DNA of 64,000 nt. Origin: JACADW01 sp963747985 (GTDB lineage: Bacteria; Acidobacteriota; UBA6911). A program made the translations under genes and the position numbers. This document shows positions 35,122-43,857 of the stretch, piece after piece. The number at the start of each line of letters is the position of its first letter. The stretch's first letter is position 1. Under the pieces are notes generated by a model. The model was not told where the DNA came from. It did not search any database and was given only the letters and a program-made list of their open reading frames with translations. The stretch lies in assembly GCA_963747985.1 (NCBI GenBank), contig CAVVHG010000003.1, forward strand, positions 186,001-250,000. Direction: 5' to 3'.

Positions 35122-35784
35122 TCAGCGGGTGGTCTTGATAAAGCAGTTGTATCCGGCCTTATTCAAGCGGGTCTGCATCGCCACGGCTTCCGCGCGGGTG
35201 GCAAATCGCCCTACCTTCAGGAGGTACAATCCTCCGGCAGACGCAGGCGGATCGATCGCCGGATCGTATCCCCTGCCCCTCAGTTCGTCGGCCTTGATCT
35301 GCGCCTCCTTCTGCTGGCGAAATGCACCCACCTGGCATGCGTAGAAGGTGGCTCCTCCCGGCCTGGCGGGAGCGGCGGCCGGCTCGGGGCGGGGCTTGGC
35401 CGGCGCCGGGGCCGGGGCCGCGGCCGCTCCGACGGGTTTTGCGGTGGTGTCGGATTGTGGTTGCGGTCTTGACTGCCGCCCCGGGGTGTTTACCTTGTCG
35501 TACCACGTCTGTTGATCCGTCGCCGGCTTGGCAGTGTCAGTCCCCGGCACCGCATGCGCGGGCGGAGTCGTCGCCGGCTCCGTCTTGGGGATGGCGGGCT
35601 CGGTTGCAGTTGCGGGAGGAACGCCCCGCTCAGTCAATGTCACCTCGAGGATCTGGCGTTTGCCTTCAACAAACCCGAGGACAAAAAAGACCCCGCATAC
35701 GAATATGACGAGTGCGCACGCAATGATGAGACGACGGGCATCAAGAACCAGCTCGTAACCGGGCTGAGCCGGATATCGTTCCAT
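35122..35784 (-). CDS. SPOR-domain membrane protein
   Basis: A 220-residue bitopic protein likely to bind septal peptidoglycan. One membrane segment (about 18-38, LIIACALVIFVCGVFFVLGF) is followed by a long Pro/Ala/Thr-rich periplasmic linker. The C-terminal SPOR repeat domain starts at FYACQVGAFRQQKEAQIKAD and ends LNKAGYNCFIKTTR, with LYLLKVGRFATRAEA as the second half. The ATG at 35784 has a perfect AGGAGGGG site; an upstream in-frame start at 35802 is less likely. It lies five bases before lnt. Confidence 0.9.
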   Translation of the reverse strand: MERYPAQPGYELVLDARRLIIACALVIFVCGVFFVLGFVEGKRQILEVTLTERGVPPATATEPAIPKTEPATTPPAHAVPGTDTAKPATDQQTWYDKVNTPGRQSRPQPQSDTTAKPVGAAAAPAPAPAKPRPEPAAAPARPGGATFYACQVGAFRQQKEAQIKADELRGRGYDPAIDPPASAGGLYLLKVGRFATRAEAVAMQTRLNKAGYNCFIKTTR

Positions 35785-35914
35785 TGGCCCCTCCTGTCGC
35801 AAGAGCGTTTGAGTTCGGATCGGCGCGCTTCACCATCGAGCCGGAATATCCTGACGGGCAGCGACCTGCCGCAATGCCGTCGTCTTCCGACGTCCGGCCG
35901 CGGAGAGTCCGGGA

Positions 35915-36673
35915 CTAGGGCTTCGTGCCCATCCATTGACGGATGATGTCGATCGGAACCGGAAAGACTACGGTCGTGTTCTTCTCAACCCCGATTTCCG
36001 TCAAAGTCTGAAGGTAGCGCAACTGAAGGGCCATCGGCTCGCGCCCGATCACCGAGGCGGCCTCTGCCAGCTTTGCCGCCGCCTGGAATTCGCCGTCGGC
36101 ATGGATGATTTTGGCCCTCTTCTCGCGCTCGGCCTCTGCCTGCTTGGCCATGGCGCGCTGCATCTCCTGAGGCAGGTCAACCTGCTTGACCTCGACCAGG
36201 CTGACCTTGATACCCCAGGCGTCGGTGTGCTGGTCGAGGATCTCCTGGAGTTTCACGTTCAGCTTTTCACGGCGGCTCAAAAGATCATCCAGTTCGACCT
36301 CCCCGAGGACACTCCGGAGCGTCGTCTGGGCCAGCTGAGAGGTTGCATACAGGTAGTTCTCGACCTCCACTATGGCGCGCGGCGCGTTCATGACGCGAAA
36401 GTAGACAATTGCGTTGACCTTCACCGAGACGTTGTCCCTGCTGATGATGTCCTGCGGCGGCACTTCCAGCGTGATCGTCCGGAGGCTGACGCGCACCATC
36501 TTGTACACGGGCCACCAGATGAACACGAGCCCCGGCCCCTTCGCCTCGGGCAGCAGGCGTCCCAGGCGAAATACCACGCCTCGCTCGTACTCGCGCAGGA
36601 TGTTGATTGTGCTCCAGCAGTACAGGATCACGATCGCCAGCCCGAAAAGCAACGGTACATTTGCTCCTTCCAT
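35915..36673 (-). CDS. Slipin (stomatin/prohibitin family) membrane protein
   Basis: A 252-residue SPFH-domain protein with one N-terminal membrane hairpin (about 7-22). The conserved REYERGVVFRLGR, GPGLVFIWWPVYKMVRVSLR and QDIISRDNVSVKVNAIVYFR segments lead into the helical end EMQRAMAKQAEAEREKRAKI. It lies 14 bases after an NfeD protease gene. Slipin and NfeD are a well-known pair thought to control membrane-microdomain proteins. A GGAGGATC site precedes the ATG. Confidence 0.95.
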   Translation of the reverse strand: MEGANVPLLFGLAIVILYCWSTINILREYERGVVFRLGRLLPEAKGPGLVFIWWPVYKMVRVSLRTITLEVPPQDIISRDNVSVKVNAIVYFRVMNAPRAIVEVENYLYATSQLAQTTLRSVLGEVELDDLLSRREKLNVKLQEILDQHTDAWGIKVSLVEVKQVDLPQEMQRAMAKQAEAEREKRAKIIHADGEFQAAAKLAEAASVIGREPMALQLRYLQTLTEIGVEKNTTVVFPVPIDIIRQWMGTKP

Positions 36674-36687
36674 GATGATCCTCCGCG

Positions 36688-37989
36688 TTATTCGCTCACT
36701 TCCTCGACTTTGAGAGTCAGGTTATCGATGCCGGTCACCCGGACAGAGCTGCCCGCTTTGATGGGGGCATCGGAACGGGCAGCCCAGTACTCCCCGCGGA
36801 CCCTGACACGCCCGCCCTTGTGAACATCGCTGTCGGCGACGCCGACTAGGCCGACCATGCCCTTGTCTCCGGTGACGACTCTCTGACTCAGGGACTTCAA
36901 GAGCGCCACGAGCAGAATCAGGAAGATGACGGCGAAAGGCAGGGAGACGCCGATCGCCGTGGCCAGACCTATGCGCACCGCAGGATCCGGTGTGTTTATG
37001 AGGATAAGGGTGCCGATGACCATGGACACGACCCCTCCGAACCCGAGGATCCCAAAGCCTTGAACCTTGACCTCGGCGATGAAGAGCCCGATCGCGAGCA
37101 GGATCAGGAGTACGCCAACATAGTTAATGGGCAGAAACGAGAATCCGAGGATCGAGAGCAAGAGACAGATCCCGCCGATCACGCCCGGAGCAACGAACCC
37201 GGGATTTGAGAACTCGAAATACAGCAGGATCAGTCCGCCAACCCCCAGGAGCAGGGCCAGGTTGGGCTGAGATATCAGGGAAAGGAATTTCTCCCGGGTC
37301 GTCATCTCGTAATCTGTGATCGGCTCGCCCCGGGTCTTCAGCGCCTTCTCTTCACCCGAAAACATCCGGACCTTATATCCGTCCAGGCGCTGCATGAGTT
37401 CCGCTTCGTCCCGCGCCACAAAGTCGATCAGGTGTTTCTCGAGGGCTTCGCCGTCGGTGAAAGACTTGCTCTCGACCACGCCCTTTTCAGCCTCTTCGAT
37501 GTTCCGATTCCGCTTGCTTGCGATGCTGCGCAGAAATGCCTTGGCGTTGCTCGTCACCTTTTCGGTCAACGTCTTCCCGGCTTCGCCACCCTCGATCGGG
37601 AAACCGCCGATGGCCATCAACGGGTGTGCGGCACCGGTGTTTGTTCCGGGAGCCATGACCGCCACGTCAGCTGCAAGCAAGATGAAGAAACCCGCCGATG
37701 CCGCCTTCGCGCCGCTCGGCGCAACGTAGACGATGATGGGGACCCTGCTCGCCAGCATCCTGGAGATGATGTCCTCCATAGAAGAGGCGAAGCCTCCCGG
37801 AGTGTTCAGGCGGACGAGCAGAAACCCGGCCTTTTCAACCTCGGCCCTATCGATGCTGCGAACCAGGAATTCCGCCGTGATCGGATCGATCGCGCCGTTG
37901 ATGTCCACGCGCGCCCCGCCGGCCCATGCGGACAGGGGCGTTGACATCACCAGGGCACACAACAGCACGGGCAGCAAATGTTTTGACAT
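36688..37989 (-). CDS. NfeD-family membrane serine protease (long form, slipin partner)
   Basis: A 433-residue protein with a signal peptide (SKHLLPVLLCALVMSTPLSA), then a ClpP-like protease domain (about 30-215). The catalytic Ser is in APSGAKAASAGFFIL, and the likely Lys is in the TEKVTSNAKAF stretch. Four to five membrane segments follow (about 235-360), then a C-terminal NfeD OB-fold domain (VGLVGVADSDVHKGGRVRVR). Known long NfeD proteins cleave the C-terminus of their partner stomatin. The frame can start seven codons earlier at 38010; I prefer the Met directly before the signal peptide. Confidence 0.93.
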   Translation of the reverse strand: MSKHLLPVLLCALVMSTPLSAWAGGARVDINGAIDPITAEFLVRSIDRAEVEKAGFLLVRLNTPGGFASSMEDIISRMLASRVPIIVYVAPSGAKAASAGFFILLAADVAVMAPGTNTGAAHPLMAIGGFPIEGGEAGKTLTEKVTSNAKAFLRSIASKRNRNIEEAEKGVVESKSFTDGEALEKHLIDFVARDEAELMQRLDGYKVRMFSGEEKALKTRGEPITDYEMTTREKFLSLISQPNLALLLGVGGLILLYFEFSNPGFVAPGVIGGICLLLSILGFSFLPINYVGVLLILLAIGLFIAEVKVQGFGILGFGGVVSMVIGTLILINTPDPAVRIGLATAIGVSLPFAVIFLILLVALLKSLSQRVVTGDKGMVGLVGVADSDVHKGGRVRVRGEYWAARSDAPIKAGSSVRVTGIDNLTLKVEEVSE

Positions 37990-38110
37990 ATGGTTGTTGC
38001 AGCAGATCATAGCACAGGATACGGTCCGTTCCGTTCAACAGAAGGCAGGGCTCCCGCGGGCCGGCACGAGCCGGGGGGATCTTACCGGGACCCGGATCCG
38101 GGCAAGCCCT

Positions 38111-39010
38111 TCAGACGAGCATCGCTGCCTGCTTTTCGGCATGGTAGGACGACCGGACAAGCGGCCCCGCTTCCACGTGCCGGAAACCCAGCGAAAAGGC
38201 ATATTCCCTGAGTTCGGCAAATTCTTCCGGGGTGTAGTAGCGCTCGACCGGAAGATGCTCGCGGGTGGGTTGCAGATACTGGCCCAGCGTAACGATGTCG
38301 ACGCCGCAGGAACGCAGATCATCGAGCGACTCGAGAATCTCCTCCCTGCGTTCACCCAATCCCACCATGAGGCTCGACTTGGTCACGATCCCTATGCCGA
38401 AAGACTTTGCATCACGCAGAAGCCCGAGCGACCTGGCGTATCGGGACCCGATCCTTGCCAGGGGGTAGAGCCGTGGAACCGTTTCGACATTGTGGGCCAG
38501 CACATCGGGCTTGGCCTCCACAACCTGCCGGAGAGCCGGCAGGCTCCCCCTGAAATCAGGTATCAGCACTTCGATGCGGGCGGCGGCGCTTGCCGCGCGC
38601 GTCCTGCGTATGGTCTCCGCAAAGATCGAGGCTCCCCCGTCCTCGAGGTCGTCGCGGTCGACCGAGGTAATGACGGCGTAACGGATGTTGAGTTCCCGGA
38701 TCGCTTCCGCGACGCGGCGCGGCTCGTCGAGGTCAGCGGCAGGCGGTCGACCGGTCTTGACTGCGCAGAACCTGCAGGCCCTGGTGCATACCTCGCCGAG
38801 GATCATCAAGGTGGCTGTCCCGGCGCCCCAGCATTCCCCGATGTTCGGGCAGCGGGCATCTTCACAGACCGTGTTGAGCCTGTGCTCACGTATCAAACCC
38901 CGCAATCGGACGTAGTTCTCCCCGGACGGCATCCTTACCCTGAGCCAGGGCGGGCGTGGTCCCCGTTGTGCTTGATCGATTGTCACGAGGGGTTTGGATA
39001 GCTTTCTCAT
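38111..39010 (-). CDS. lipA: Lipoyl synthase
   Basis: Radical SAM enzyme that inserts two sulfurs into octanoyl groups on lipoyl domains. The 299-residue protein has the auxiliary-cluster motif CEDARCPNIGEC (Cys49, 54, 60) and the radical SAM motif CTRACRFC (Cys75, 79, 82). AVITSVDRDDLEDGG and PDVLAHNVETVPRLY are typical. The first in-frame Met is 19 codons upstream; the chosen one matches the usual length. No lipB or dehydrogenase gene is adjacent. Confidence 0.96.
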   Translation of the reverse strand: MRKLSKPLVTIDQAQRGPRPPWLRVRMPSGENYVRLRGLIREHRLNTVCEDARCPNIGECWGAGTATLMILGEVCTRACRFCAVKTGRPPAADLDEPRRVAEAIRELNIRYAVITSVDRDDLEDGGASIFAETIRRTRAASAAARIEVLIPDFRGSLPALRQVVEAKPDVLAHNVETVPRLYPLARIGSRYARSLGLLRDAKSFGIGIVTKSSLMVGLGERREEILESLDDLRSCGVDIVTLGQYLQPTREHLPVERYYTPEEFAELREYAFSLGFRHVEAGPLVRSSYHAEKQAAMLV

Positions 39011-39160
39011 CACCGAATTTCTACCACATATCCTGCCGGCGTGGACAGGATCGCCTGTCACGGGCATCCAGTCTGGATCAGCGACCTATGGCCGCGAGAG
39101 TATCGAGTGCTGCGCCGTTCCGGTGATCCCCACGGGCACTCCGCCGCCGAGCGCGAAGCG

Positions 39161-39290
39161 AAATCGATGTCGGGACCGGAATCGGCCCCGGTGTCGGCTG
39201 GGGGGCTACCTGAGCCCCGAGTTCCGTGGGCTCGTCATTATTTCGAATGGCGATATCGATTGCGATCCCGACCCCGGAAACCACTTCGAC
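39161..39290. repeat. Dispersed intergenic repeat, copy C, arranged as an inverted pair
   Basis: The right part (39237-39290) carries TATTTCGAATGGCGATATCG, then GATCCCGACCCCGG, matching copy A. The left part (39161-39195) has ATCGATGTCGGGACCGGAAT, which resembles the reverse complement of the right part (GTCGGGAYCGSAATCG on both). The pair could fold into a long hairpin. It occupies most of the 306-base gap between lipA and pheA. Nothing else is evident there. Confidence 0.6.
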
Positions 39291-39316
39291 TCACCCTGCT
39301 GTGCGAGGCACTCCTC

Positions 39317-40165
39317 TCAATATGTCGGGTAGGATCCAAGGACCTTGAAATAGGCTGTCATCTCCTGCAGATGTCTCAACGCGTTGACACACTGGCGGCT
39401 CCTGATATCGCTCTGCAGGTCCACGTAGAAGAGATACTCCCATTTCCTGCCACGGATGGGGCGGGATTCGATCTTGGTGAGGTTGATGTCGCGTAATGCA
39501 AAAACCGACAGGGCTTTGAAAAGCGCTCCAGGTTCGTTCCTGAGGCTGAAGACCAGGCTGGTCTTTTCCCCGCCGTGGGCGACACGGCCGCGTCGCGCAA
39601 GAGCGAGAAACCGGGTGAAGTTCTCCCGGTCGTCCTCGATGTTGCGTTTCAGGATGTTCATCCCGTACATCTTCGCCGCGTCAGCGGACGCGACGGCGGC
39701 CGCGTTTGCCAGGTTTCTGTCGCGGATGAACTTTACGCTCCCCGCCGTGTCGTAGAAGGAGACCTTCTCGGCCGAACGAAGAGATCGCAGGAACGTGCGA
39801 CATTGCGCAAGGGCTACGGGATGCGAGTAGATCTGCCTGATGTCGCCCATGCGCACGCCGGGATTGGCAATCAGGTGATGCTCGATCCGTACGTAGGTCT
39901 CGCCAATAGACTCGAGCGAATGCTTCGCGAGCAGGTCAAAGTTCTGGTGGATGCTCCCGGCGAGAGAATTCTCGATCGGGATAACCGCGAAATCCGCTTT
40001 CCCCCGGACGAGGCGGCTGAAGACGTCCTCGAAGGCCAAGCAAGGCAGCGGTTGCAGGTCCGGTCCGAAAATCCGATGCGCAGCCTGCTGGCTGAACGCG
40101 CCCAGTTCGCCTTGAAATGCAACACCGGCGCGCTTGGGCAGGCGCGCCTTCCCCGGGTGCTTCAT
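39317..40165 (-). CDS. pheA: Prephenate dehydratase
   Basis: Converts prephenate to phenylpyruvate in phenylalanine synthesis. The 282-residue protein is monofunctional (no chorismate mutase). It has the dehydratase domain (VAFQGELGAFSQQAA, IPIENSLAGSIHQN) with the catalytic TRF motif in ENFTRFLALA. A C-terminal ACT domain carries the phenylalanine-binding stretch LTKIESRPIRGRKWEYLF. The ATG at 40165 has a strong GGGAGGTGG site. It follows leuA after about 100 bases. Confidence 0.95.
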   Translation of the reverse strand: MKHPGKARLPKRAGVAFQGELGAFSQQAAHRIFGPDLQPLPCLAFEDVFSRLVRGKADFAVIPIENSLAGSIHQNFDLLAKHSLESIGETYVRIEHHLIANPGVRMGDIRQIYSHPVALAQCRTFLRSLRSAEKVSFYDTAGSVKFIRDRNLANAAAVASADAAKMYGMNILKRNIEDDRENFTRFLALARRGRVAHGGEKTSLVFSLRNEPGALFKALSVFALRDINLTKIESRPIRGRKWEYLFYVDLQSDIRSRQCVNALRHLQEMTAYFKVLGSYPTY

Positions 40166-40268
40166 GCCACCTCCCGTGCGATCCTGCGGCGAGGATCGAA
40201 AGCGGCGAATTTGTCGCACTTCCGCCTGCCGAGGACAGCGCGATGCCGCGGCGGATACAGGCGGTTTG

Positions 40269-41825
40269 TCAGACTACCTCCGTACCCAGCTTGCCTTCCT
40301 TGTGCTCGGCCACGGCCATCTGGTAGTGGACCATTTTGTTGATGGCGTTGAGGTAAGCCCGCGTGCTGGCGTCGACGATGTCCGTGCTGGCAGCCTTTCC
40401 GATGAATGAGATGTTGCCGAAATCGACCTTCATGAACACCTCGCCCACCGCATCCGTACCCCGGGTGACACTGCGTACGGAGTAATCCATCAGCCGGCCC
40501 GGCATACCCGTGATGCGATCGATAGCCCGGAGAGCCGCGTCCACGGGCCCGTCTCCGACGGCGGAATCCCGCATGAGCTCCCCCTCCTTCTCCAGCATCA
40601 CGGCGGCGGTGGCGATGATCTGGTTGCCGCCGCTGGACTGCACGTACTTCAGCCTGTATGCCTCGGGGAAGATCCTGAGGCCGTCACGCACGATCACGAT
40701 GAGGTCCTCGTCGAAAACCTCTTTCTTCCTGTCGGCAACCTTCTTGAAGAGCACATAGGCCTTTTCGAGAGCGGCCTGAGACAGATCGAACCCGAGCTCC
40801 TCGTATTTTCGCTTCAGCGCATGCCTGCCCGAGTGCTTCCCCATGATGAGCTTGCTGTCCTTGATGCCGACTGTCTCCGGCGTCATGATCTCATAGGTCA
40901 ATTTCTCCTTGATGACGCCGTCCTGGTGGATGCCTGCCTCGTGGGCGAAAGCGTTTCTCCCGACGATCGCCTTGTTCGCCTGGACTGCCAGCCCGGTGAG
41001 GTTGGTGAGCAGTCCGCTCGACGGGTAGATCTCCCTGGTATTCACGCCACACTCGAGGCCAAGCAGATCCTTGCGGGTGTGCAAAGCCATCACGATTTCT
41101 TCGAGCGACGCGTTGCCCGCCCGCTCGCCGATGCCGTTGATGGTGCATTCAACCTGGCGGGCACCGTTCTGCACGGCGACCAGAGAGTTGGCAACAGCCA
41201 GCCCGAGGTCGTTATGGCAGTGTACGGACAGCATAGCCTTGCCGATGTTCGGCACATGCGCCAGGATATAGCGGATGCTTTCACCAAACTCCGACGGGAT
41301 CGCGTATCCCACCGTGTCAGGTATGTTGATGACAGCCGCTCCTTCCTCGATGACCGCCTCGATTACACGGCACAGGTAGTCCAGATCCGAGCGCGCCGCA
41401 TCCTCGGCGGAGAACTCCACATCCTGACAAAGGCTTCTTGCGTAGCGAACCGCCTGCCGTGCATCCTCAAGCACAGTCTCACGACTTTTCTTCAACTTAT
41501 ACTTTAGGTGTATATCGGAAGTGGCGATAAATGTGTGAATTCTCGGCTTGGCCGCTGGTCGTACGGCCTCCCAGCACCGGTCGATATCGATCTTGGCAGC
41601 GCGCGCGAGACCGGCGATGGAGACTGTTCGGATTTCTTCGGCGATCCTTTTGACGGACTCGAAGTCACCATCAGAAGAAATCGGGAACCCGCCTTCGATC
41701 ACGTCTACGCGCAACTTCTCCAGCTGCCTTGCGAGGAGGAGTTTCTCCTCGATGTTCATGCTTGCGCCGGGAGACTGCTCACCGTCCCGAAGGGTCGTAT
41801 CGAAAATATACACGCGTTCTGTCAT
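40269..41825 (-). CDS. leuA: 2-isopropylmalate synthase
   Basis: First committed step of leucine synthesis: acetyl-CoA plus 2-ketoisovalerate. The 518-residue protein has the TIM-barrel start IFDTTLRDGEQSPGASM, VHCHNDLGLAVANSL with the metal His residues, CTINGIGERAGNASLEEI, and a C-terminal regulatory domain (from about 400). LeuA is favoured over citramalate or homocitrate synthase by overall length and the HEAGIHQDG motif, but these enzymes are close relatives. The ATG at 41825 has AAAGGAAGG upstream. It is preceded by a promoter and a ~186-base leader. Confidence 0.9.
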   Translation of the reverse strand: MTERVYIFDTTLRDGEQSPGASMNIEEKLLLARQLEKLRVDVIEGGFPISSDGDFESVKRIAEEIRTVSIAGLARAAKIDIDRCWEAVRPAAKPRIHTFIATSDIHLKYKLKKSRETVLEDARQAVRYARSLCQDVEFSAEDAARSDLDYLCRVIEAVIEEGAAVINIPDTVGYAIPSEFGESIRYILAHVPNIGKAMLSVHCHNDLGLAVANSLVAVQNGARQVECTINGIGERAGNASLEEIVMALHTRKDLLGLECGVNTREIYPSSGLLTNLTGLAVQANKAIVGRNAFAHEAGIHQDGVIKEKLTYEIMTPETVGIKDSKLIMGKHSGRHALKRKYEELGFDLSQAALEKAYVLFKKVADRKKEVFDEDLIVIVRDGLRIFPEAYRLKYVQSSGGNQIIATAAVMLEKEGELMRDSAVGDGPVDAALRAIDRITGMPGRLMDYSVRSVTRGTDAVGEVFMKVDFGNISFIGKAASTDIVDASTRAYLNAINKMVHYQMAVAEHKEGKLGTEVV

Positions 41826-42011
41826 GCCGCCTTCCTTTCCCGTGTCCCGACATCCGCCCGTGACCCTACCGCCGGCCAACCATATGGCGAGGCCGGTTCA
41901 CAGGCCTATGGACACTGTTCCATTAGCCGCCTGGCGCGGAAAGCAGAGTCCGGATACCGGGACAGAGCCCCGCTTCCGCAGGCTCACCGCCGCCACGGCG
42001 ATGACACGACT
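41826..42011 (-). promoter_or_regulatory. Long, foldable leader of leuA
   Basis: From the expected transcript start to the leuA ATG there are about 186 bases. On the minus strand I see GCGGAAGC pairing with GCTTTCCGC around a GC-rich inner region, and CCGGCC pairing with GGCCGG with a 13-base loop nearer the gene. Only tiny open frames occur, and none is rich in leucine codons. No T-run follows either stem. I cannot assign it to a known riboswitch, T-box or leader-peptide attenuator. Confidence 0.4.
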
Positions 42012-42018
42012 TCGCTGT

Positions 42019-42046
42019 ATCTTATGTTGGCTCTTGGAATTGTCAA
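42019..42046 (-). promoter_or_regulatory. Promoter of leuA
   Basis: Minus strand TTGACA (42046-42041), 16 bases, TAAGAT (42024-42019). The -35 is perfect and the -10 matches four of six. It lies just after the argJ stop, giving leuA and probably pheA their own start. Confidence 0.65.
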
Positions 42047-42067
42047 GCCCTTATAGAGCAGGCTCGC

Positions 42068-43315
42068 CTAGCTCATGTAGCCCGCGTTGATGTCGATGTA
42101 CTCCCTGCTCATGTCGCAGGTCCAAATCTTCGCGGACCTGTCCCCGAGTCCGAGTGCGATGGAAATCTCGATATCCCGGGGGGTCATCAGCTCGCGTGCC
42201 TGGCGTTTCGTTAACGTGACCGGTTCGCCCCCCTGGAAAACAGGTACGCCCCCGAGTGAGACCGTAATCAGGTCGGGATTGAAGGCAACCCCGCTGTTGC
42301 CCGCCGCGCAGACGATGCGTCCCCAATTCAATTCTTCCCCGAAGAGCGCGGTCTTGACCAGCGGCGAGTTGGCGACGCTCATCCCCACCTTGCGCGCATC
42401 CCGCACGCTTGCCGCCCCGCTGACCCTGATTTCCACGAATTTCGTCGCACCTTCGCCGTCCTTCGCGATGCTTCTTGCGAGCTCTTCGCACACACGAGTC
42501 AAACCGTTTTCGAAGTGCGCCAGCCAGCGCCCATCGACTTTGACGTCCGAAGCACCATTGGCGAACAGGACCACCGTGTCGTTGGTGGACGTGTCCCCGT
42601 CGACGGTCAGGCAATTGAAGGTGCTGTCGACTGCACGCCGCAGGATCCGATCGAGACGCAGGGGCGGGATGTGGGCGTCTGTGGTGATAACGGCAATCAT
42701 GGTCGCCATGTCCGGGTGGATCATGCCGGCGCCTTTCGCCATGCCGCCGATCCGCACCGGCTTGCCCTTGATCCTGCTTTCCAATGCGTACACCTTCTCG
42801 TGAGTGTCGGTCGTCATGATCGCGCGCGCGGCTGCTTCGCCTCCGCGCGTGCTGAGGGCCGAAACGGCCGTAGACACCCCCTTGAGAACCCTGGTCAGCG
42901 GCAGCGGGGCGCCGATTACGCCCGTGCTGGCTACTATCACCCGGCACTTCTCCAGTTCGAGCTGCGAGGCAAGGCTCCCGGCACAGATATCCGCATCCTT
43001 GAGGCCCTTCCTGCCTGTGCAGGCATTCGCGCAGCCTGAGTTCACCAGCAGAGCCTGGGCACGGCCGCGGGAAAGTCGCAGGTGTTTCCTGCTGAGAATG
43101 ACCGGTGCAGCCTGCGCCGCGTTTTGGGTAAAAACGGCTGCCGCGCTGGTCGGCCGCGCCGAAAAGAGGACCGCCAGATCGAGCGCCGCTTTCTTGATGC
43201 CCGCGGCCACGCCGGAAGCCAGGTATCCCTGTGGTGCCGTGACTCCGCCCCGGACGACCCTCCACCTCCGATCCTTAGGCTTGCGTAACTTGAGCTTCTT
43301 TTTCCCTTCCGTCAT
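42068..43315 (-). CDS. argJ: Glutamate N-acetyltransferase / amino-acid acetyltransferase (ArgJ)
   Basis: Transfers acetyl from N-acetylornithine to glutamate, closing the acetyl cycle; some members also use acetyl-CoA. The 415-residue precursor self-cleaves before the nucleophile Thr205 in KGAGMIHPDMATMIAV. Other family segments are AAAVFTQNAAQAAPV, LVNSGCANACTG, TVDGDTSTNDTV and GEELNWGRIVCAAGNSG. It starts within the stop of the acetyltransferase gene (ATGA), at the end of the arginine run. Confidence 0.96.
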   Translation of the reverse strand: MTEGKKKLKLRKPKDRRWRVVRGGVTAPQGYLASGVAAGIKKAALDLAVLFSARPTSAAAVFTQNAAQAAPVILSRKHLRLSRGRAQALLVNSGCANACTGRKGLKDADICAGSLASQLELEKCRVIVASTGVIGAPLPLTRVLKGVSTAVSALSTRGGEAAARAIMTTDTHEKVYALESRIKGKPVRIGGMAKGAGMIHPDMATMIAVITTDAHIPPLRLDRILRRAVDSTFNCLTVDGDTSTNDTVVLFANGASDVKVDGRWLAHFENGLTRVCEELARSIAKDGEGATKFVEIRVSGAASVRDARKVGMSVANSPLVKTALFGEELNWGRIVCAAGNSGVAFNPDLITVSLGGVPVFQGGEPVTLTKRQARELMTPRDIEISIALGLGDRSAKIWTCDMSREYIDINAGYMS

Positions 43316-43857
43316 AAGTGCAGGACCATGGCCAGCTCATCGCAGGTATTGAATTTGGGACAATGGAAGCACTCGTTGAACACCTTGAGCGGCATTGACC
43401 GATGTTCCACCTGGACGAACCCGAAACGGCTGAAAAATGCGGGAACGTACGTGAAAACAAAAATCTGCTCCAGCCCGTAGGATCTACCTTCCTCGATCAG
43501 GGCTTCGACGACGCGCGACCCGATACCCTTGTGCGCAATCCCCGGCAGGACTGCGACCGCGCGGATCTCCGCGAGATCCTCCCAGTAGAGATGCAGCGAT
43601 CCGCAGCCCAGCACCTTCGAGTCGTCTCGGGAGTCGACTGCGACGCTGTAATCGCGCAGCGTCTCGTACAGCTGCAGGTGTGCCTTCGGCAGCATCAGCT
43701 GTTTTTCGGCATAGTGATTTATCATCGAGTGCATGGCAGAGACGTCGGACATCCTCGCCTTGCGGACACGAGCCTCCTGCTCCTGGCGAGCGCGGTCGCC
43801 CCGTTTCCGGGATATTCCCGCCTCGTCGATCCCACGCTCTTCGAGTACCCTGCTCAA
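43312..43857 (-). CDS. ArgA-like short GNAT acetyltransferase
   Basis: Probable acetyl-CoA:glutamate N-acetyltransferase of the short kind. The 181-residue protein carries a GNAT fold (RVRKARMSDVSAMHSMINHY, IRAVAVLPGIAHKGIGSRVV for acetyl-CoA) and ends with CFHCPKFNTCDELAMV, a Cys motif typical of these ArgA-like enzymes. The likely start is a TTG overlapping the argD stop; a Met at 43752 would remove the first strand of the fold. With ArgJ next door it would supply new acetyl groups. Substrate assignment rests on the C-terminal motif and context. Confidence 0.8.
   Translation of the reverse strand: MSRVLEERGIDEAGISRKRGDRARQEQEARVRKARMSDVSAMHSMINHYAEKQLMLPKAHLQLYETLRDYSVAVDSRDDSKVLGCGSLHLYWEDLAEIRAVAVLPGIAHKGIGSRVVEALIEEGRSYGLEQIFVFTYVPAFFSRFGFVQVEHRSMPLKVFNECFHCPKFNTCDELAMVLHL

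Noticed and set aside
17911..39290. The dispersed repeats as CRISPR or satellite arrays
   Set aside because: Only single copies about 7-14 kb apart, without regular spacers or cas genes.
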